From Liolophura sinensis (lineage: Eukaryota; Mollusca; Polyplacophora; Chitonida; Chitonidae): a stretch of DNA of 64,000 nt. The position numbers and the translations under genes were made by a program. This document shows positions 57,830-64,000 of the stretch, piece by piece. The notes below the pieces were generated by a model, which worked only from the letters and a program-made list of their open reading frames with translations, was not told where the DNA came from and did no database searches. Location: the NCBI RefSeq assembly GCF_032854445.1, contig NC_088295.1, forward strand, positions 73,810,028-73,874,027, read 5' to 3'. The first letter of the stretch is position 1. Each line of letters begins with the position of its first letter.

Positions 57830-58120
57830 TCTTTCTGCAATCTCACCTCGCCGCTCCCAAATTGCGGGGCGAAACCGTTTGAAGGTGACTTCAAAGGCTG
57901 CCGCTGCGTATGATCAGAGCACAGCCGGCACATTTCATACGATTATCCGGTGAATAGCGCCCACTGAACATCTCCCTTAAGACGACCCACGTGACCGCCG
58001 TAAATCACTGTCATTCGCTAGATGTTCTTGTCGTCTTTCACCGGCTTGAAGTCTTCACCGCGAGCTTCGGTGAAGGTTTATAACTCCGCCGGCTGTTGGT
58101 TGCTGCAGTGAAACGAAAAA
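57830..58120. promoter_or_regulatory. GC-rich, promoter-like block downstream
   Basis: About 290 bases rich in CpG, ending in TTCGGTGAAGGTTTATAACT (TATA-like TTTATAAC at about 58077) followed by CCGCCGGCTGTTGGTTGCTG. It resembles in composition the block around the Hox gene's own promoter at 23 kb. It could be an alternative promoter, an enhancer or the leader exon of the next gene in the cluster. No strong donor was found just downstream. Confidence 0.3.
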
Positions 58121-59432
58121 TATGAAACTTGTATTGTTATGCAAAAGAGAAATTTGAAAAAATCGAATTCGTCCAATGAGAAGAGCTTGTCACCATTAAG
58201 TCTATTGTACAGTGGATACACGTAAACACGTAAGATGTTTTCAGTAGCAGTACATTTAGTGCTATGATCTAAGAGGGGCTATTGGGTACAATTATTATTT
58301 CATATACCGTGTAAGCTACAAGTTTAGCTTCAGTTGATATGCTTGTTCGAATTAAATACAAATATCAATTTGATTATTAGATATCTAATCTGACAAACAC
58401 GCACGTAACAATTCCTATTCAGCAGTAATGTATTCTTTGAAAAGGTGGAGAAATGTTTCTTGTTCAGACCCATGTTCAAGTGTACGATCAATCAGTGCAC
58501 AAAACTTCGTACTGAATGTACGTTCGGAAGATATTGTCGCGCTCTGCTGACAATATAATATTCAACAGATCAGTTCACCACAATGTAAGAAATAGCTGAC
58601 ATATCATAGGCAGGCTTGACATTTAGGTTTTGTGCAAATTTTTGAACTCTTAAAAATAGTTTAATAAAACAGTAACACAAAAAAGAACATGAAGTGCAGG
58701 TCTGTAGATTCTCGGAGTTGTGACGCTAATATACTGAAGTTGAAGAATGAACTTGAAGAAAAATCTCTGCTTCAGTTGATGAAGATTGCTTCTCTGATAT
58801 TTCTTATGTTTTATTAGTGTCATCGATGGCATGAATTACAGGCAAGAAGACAGGTTCGGTTATGTTGCCTTATAGAGGTCGACTAGCTGCATGAAAATTG
58901 AATGAACGAATTGTGGCAATGGACCGAAATTGAGTGACTGTTCACGTGTGACGATTTCGTTATGCTCTGATTTTATTTGTGGCTACGAGAAATAAAACCC
59001 TTTGAGAGGAGCTTAACGAACAGTAGGTCCACACTTTTGAGTCTGCACTCACGTACTCACGTGTCTATAACTGGCCTACTCAGCGGGTAACATCGGGGAG
59101 TGCGCTGTTACGACTGCTCGATACCCCTTCAGCACCCTTATGAACAGAACAGCGAGCTGCTGAAAGTTGGACAACGAACACACAACATGCAATCAATTTG
59201 TCCTCATGCCCATTTGTATGCAGGCATTATCTCCCCTTTTTCATTATGACTGGAAAGAATTGTTGGCATTTTGGGCACGATGATGAAAATGCGAAGCAAT
59301 GTTACGCGGTCTGTTCCTACGTGTTTGGGCTTTCAATGAATATTTCCTGTATTCGCATGACTGACGCCGATTGTTAAATATAAAAACACAGAAAATGCGC
59401 AGTTACTATGCCGACAGACCACAAAAACCATG

Positions 59433-59511
59433 TATTTATTTGATGATGGTTAAACACCTAAGAACATGAAAATATATCACTTGCATGACGGCGTAGGAAA
59501 CCAGAGAGGTC
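59433..59511 (-). mobile_element. Degenerate SINE fragment
   Basis: TTATTTGATGATGGTTAAAC, AAGAACATGAAAATATATCA and CTTGCATGACGGCGTAGGAA follow the family's minus-strand order. It is heavily diverged. Confidence 0.4.
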
Positions 59512-60378
59512 GTAATAAACCATTATCTTTTGGCAAGTAACTGAAGAACTTTCTCACTTCTGACACAAAGACAGGGTGATGTCAGCGTGTGTGCTATATT
59601 GGTGGAGTGCACGTGATCTGGAAAAAAAAGCCATGGTTAACCAAACAAACGTCCTTATGTGCCTTCTCGTTCGCTAGTGACCGTTATGACTCCATTATGG
59701 AGGAGGCGCTGGAATCTCGACCAATCCCCATCATAAGCTGGGGGTAAACAAGTGACGTCAGAAACCAACATTTTGTGGGCACCTTAAATCAGATATTATA
59801 ATACTAGAACCACATTAAGAAGATTTGTATGCATGGCTTTTACCGATTACTGTATGTGTTTTTTCTGTTGAAGTCCAAAAACAACAACATTTCTTAAACG
59901 CACCTTCCTACCGTTAAACGGACCCCGAAATTGGTGGGCGTTTGATCACTTAATTGCTTCTGGAAACTGCTCAGTTGCCTTCGACTTTATCGATTTTAAC
60001 AGTCTATACATGGAAAGAAAAAAAATACTTGATCAGACAAGTAAGTCATCTTCGCAAATTGTTAAATAAATGTCCTATATTTTTTAAACCGGTATAAATA
60101 GCAAAATGCCCTCGATGTGTTGATTAAGTCTGGAAGAAATGGTGACTGGTTATAGATGATCTTTTTCATGAGCTTCATGATCTTCATGATTCGTGATCTT
60201 TTTAGATGAGCAGTGAGTTGACGGCCGAAGTTAATATTCAAGATGAACATATAGAAAAGCCATTTGTTGTATTTGTTGACAGTGGAGAGATGTATTTAGG
60301 ATAAGTCCCTCCGGGCTAAAGAATTTCTGGCCAGCTGCACAGACTATTAGATGAATGACTGGACATACCCCTGGGTGG

Positions 60379-60575
60379 TTGGTTGGACTGAAAACTTGAT
60401 GGATGGATGGACGGAGGATTTGATGGCTGATTGGATGGACGAAAGCCTTGATGGTTGACTGAATGGACGGAGAACTTGATGGCTGGCTGAATGGAACGAA
60501 AATTTGATGGTTTATTGGATAGACGGAAAACTTGATGGTTGACTGGATTGACTTGAGATTGATTGATGGACAATG
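60379..60575. repeat. 28-bp minisatellite
   Basis: About seven units of a 28-base sequence like ATGGACGGAGAACTTGATGG plus CTGACTGA, for instance at 60407-60434. Ser/Pro/Asn/Gln-rich minus-strand open frames here are repeat translations. Confidence 0.85.
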
Positions 60576-61832
60576 ACTGACTGGACATGGCCTTTTATTT
60601 GTTGTTAACAAATTGTGTCATGTTAGACTTCGGCGGAAAATTGCCCTTTTCACCAAAAGCTTTGCAGGCTACGGAACTAATTTTGTAATTTATGGTTTTT
60701 CGTCATTATGCCAGCTCTATAGTTCAGAACTAAAAAGTTAGAATCTTAATAAATGATATGTGAATTGAAAAAATATGTTTCGATCATTGCTTCATGAAGT
60801 TCATAAAGTCTATTCCAATTAAGAACATCTCATATATTCCAACGCGTGATTATTTAATCTGCTATTACCTGTACATGCGCTTACACAATGCTATTTTTCA
60901 ATTTTTCCTTAACGGAAATGAGACCTAATTCTCCTGCCGTTGCGACCTCTTAATTCCTCCCATCGCCTTGTACCGCGAGTATTTATTAATTACTTTTATT
61001 AATCTATATATAGTTATATAAATAGTTTTTAACTGGTGTGTCAATCATACAACGCGCTTGAACTGTGACCTTTAGAGTGGCTTTAAATCTATACCCATGC
61101 AAAAACTATACGTATCGAACATGCAAGTGACGAAAAGATTTTTCGTCTTTTGTTTAATATATCTCTTCTTTTAAAAATTCAATATGCCTGAACACATGTT
61201 TTGCAGAGTTGCGCCCCTTTCTTCATATTGCAATAGTTATTGATTATAATTCGCAAATAATAACATTGACACAGATTCTTCCATTTTACTTCAATGTTCG
61301 AAACCTGAAAGACAGTCCGTAATCACTATAGGAACCTGCATTTTAAATCCTTTCAAATGGTTTCTAATTCTTTAAGGGGATTGATTGTTTTATTCTGTCA
61401 AATTGATTTCAATCGATTACATTATTTTGGATCTTCATAATCTATGCTTATATGCTCCTCAAATGGCTTATACATAGTTAACCGAAGCAAACACACAGCG
61501 AGCTGAACTAATCAAGATAAGTTAATGGTTGAACTATGATGTCATACTTTTATATCCTTTTAACTCTCACCTCACGTTTTTATGATCAGTTAACATAACT
61601 AAACACAGCTAACACCTTTATGAGATTCAGCATTATCATAGTTTTGCAAACTGGACTTGCTATTGACCATGAGTGTGTATTGCGGATAATGGCTTGTATC
61701 CTAACACTGGATTAGATTGGCTAATGTTCGCCTGACTTTGTGCAATTCTGTTTTATTGTCAATGAGAATGAACACTGAGCACGAAGATTTAACTTATTGT
61801 TTTATTGGTACATGTATTATTAGAAAAATTGA

Positions 61833-61948
61833 TAACTATGTCTAATGCCGAACTCAAGATATTTCCACTTTGACAACTAAGCAGCAGCTGGACGAAACCG
61901 GAGTGCCTGAGATAAATCAGAAATCTTCAGCAGGTTGCTGACGGACAC
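61833..61948 (-). mobile_element. Degenerate SINE fragment
   Basis: CTAATGCCGAACTCAAGATA, TTTCCACTTTGACAACT, GGACGAAACCGGAGTGCC and CAGCAGGTTGCTGACGGACA correspond to the family's tail and centre on the minus strand. Confidence 0.5.
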
Positions 61949-64000
61949 ATAATGCTGGCCGTATATATATTAGTAGAAAACTAGTGGTCATAGATAAACA
62001 ACGGACAGAGCTACATGACAGCGGCGTAAACCGTGTATTGTCACCAAGGCCCCACGAATACATGGTGAGAGCAGGAGAATCTTTATATTCCTCACCCAAA
62101 TTGTGCTTTATCGCGGTATCATCTACATCATATACGCTTTCTACATGATAAATCGTCCTGTTAAGATGTTTGTTGATATCGTATCTCCGGTATGTGCAAA
62201 TTCTACTTACCATACGTTTTAGATTACTGCAATATTACATACGTCAGTGTATCGCAATGGTCCTATGCTTTCATGAATTTATGAATATATATAGTTTGAT
62301 CAATAATATTGAACGGTGTTGCCAATGGAGTCATTTATTACCATGCATGCAACATTCTGACGGATTTTACTTCTATATCATGTAGATGGAGAAGTCGCCT
62401 AACGCTTGATAATATAGATAGTACCTTTTTTTGATTGTTTCAACACATATTTTTAAGTCAGACAATTCGGCAGTGATAAGAGATTTATGAGCCACAGTAT
62501 ACAAAAAAATCTAACTATGTGTTACTTTATCAAACCACTGGATAAAAAGCATGCGTACCAATAGAACCGGTACAATTTCGTTCGTGATATACGCTGCTGC
62601 ATTAGTCACCAAAACATATTCTTGTATTACGGTATAGCTCCCAGGCCACAGAATACCATTACAGTGCGGTCTAATCACATGCATGCTGTGTCTGTTATTT
62701 TTCAAACTCATATATCTGGATTGTTTTATATGCGGTGTTTCTAAAGCGTGATAAAACTTAAATCTTTACATCAGAAATATTATAAATTTTTTAACAAATA
62801 ATAAGATGCTTTGTTCCACTCAGCTTGGAGCGCCTTTTACGGACTACGAATGGGATATGAATGTCGGACTTGACGCTTATATTTATATTAATATATTTAT
62901 ATATTTATATTAACTAAGATAAATCATATTTATGAAACTTAACTTTGATTCACATACACATGCCTTGTTCTGGGAGCATTGCCAGTCCACACAATGCAAT
63001 ATTTCAACGAGAGTTGGTCGTTATTTAGCGACGTAACTGTTACAGCCGACAATTTATGTTGATTCAGCAACATAGAAGGTTTTGAAGGCAGATAACTGCC
63101 AGATTCGTGCTTTCAAGAACAATACCAATATAGCAAAATATGGATCGAAGCGGACAAATAATGTCAATATGGAGAAAGTAAAATGAGGTATAACATAAAA
63201 ATAGTCAATTTATTATTTATTGATAGCTGCATCGAAAATTATTAAAGTGGTTAAGTAAATAGTGTTTCAGTTTCAATTGGTCTGGTATTATTTTTTAATT
63301 TGGAGGAACTCACTATACTGAATGACTTTGATTATATTCATATCAAGTGTCAATTATTAAAAACACACAGAAGCAAACCAAAAATAGCAGCTCGTAATCT
63401 TGCATATATTTTGGTTATGTTGTCTTTATATACCCTAAATACAGAATGGCTCGACACTTGTAGGTATCACTCCAGGTTTATATTGAGCCAATGAATATTT
63501 CTTGCGTAATGTTTAATGTTGCTTCAGAACGTTTTGAAAATAGAAAAGATCGTTGCCAACATTTCAGTTTTACTGATCAGAATATATGTGTGATTTACAA
63601 AGGATGATCTTCATAATGTTACAGTCCAGTTGAAACTGAGCGGCGTAGCCAACTATCCATATCCATTTTCATCCATTAAATGCGAAGGAAACCAAAAAAC
63701 AAGATTCTCTTGTAAGGTAAGTTATGTTCGCGATTGAGCATGAAATTTTCTTAAACTAGACATTCTAGACGAATCATCCTTTCACCCACCTGGCTGTTGT
63801 GATCTCTACCTATACTGTGACTAACGTAAAGGTGTCTTTATCTCCTGCTGGCGGGTATCTATCGCGCAATTATCTGATAACGACGTTAACTTATCCATTG
63901 TGTTGTTAACCAAGTGTGTGTCTAAGCTAACCAATGACTATTTACCGGTCTTAACTACCGATCACTATCGGTTTTTATCTTATTTACAGATTTAAGCTGC

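Larger units (their letters stand above)
57054..64000. other. Intergenic DNA at the right end
   Basis: It includes the promoter-like block at 57.9 kb, two degenerate SINEs, the 28-bp minisatellite and a CRE-like GTGACGTCA near 59752. No coding exon of a neighbouring Hox gene is visible up to the window end. Confidence 0.55.

Overview
The window looks like a stretch of a Hox cluster from a lophotrochozoan animal, most likely a mollusc. It contains one gene that can be read with confidence: a central-class Hox gene of the lophotrochozoan Lox2/Lox4 (Ubx/abd-A-like) group on the + strand, provisionally called Lox4. The rest is AT-rich non-coding DNA with short retroposons and tandem repeats. The mollusc call rests on the homeodomain, the Ubd-A peptide after it, and many copies of a tRNA-derived SINE whose tail I recall as common in mollusc genomes. 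I cannot name the species.

Gene model. A TATA box at 23290-23298 is followed by a probable ATG-free leader exon (about 23320-23401) ending in a strong 5' splice site. A 6.5-kb intron follows, ending in an acceptor directly before the ATG at 29900. Coding exon 1 (29900-30389) ends just after the YPWM hexapeptide. A 12.2-kb phase-1 intron follows, then coding exon 2 (42544-42863), which carries the homeodomain, the Ubd-A peptide and a Ser/Gln-rich tail. The protein has 269 residues. A poly(A) signal lies at 43965-43970.

Layout. Positions 1-23.3 kb are upstream non-coding DNA with a (TA)n tract, a degenerate minisatellite, weak SINE remnants and one possible decayed coding fragment at 4.2-4.7 kb. 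From 17.2 to 34.3 kb, which covers the promoter, leader intron, coding exon 1 and the start of the large intron, I found no SINE. This part holds several GC-richer islands that could be cis-regulatory. The large intron contains a 1.1-kb degenerate satellite of about 95-bp period and a 128-bp tandem duplication. Downstream of the gene (44-64 kb) SINEs are frequent, two with recognisable target-site duplications. Also there are minisatellites of 14, 20 and 28 bp, and GC-rich blocks near 50.8 and 57.9 kb that could be regulatory or belong to a neighbouring gene outside the window.

If the cluster has the usual orientation, more posterior genes lie to the left and more anterior ones (Antp, Lox5) to the right. 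Neither is seen here. Almost all other open frames in the window look like chance. I found no CRISPR array, bacterial operon, rRNA or convincing functional tRNA.
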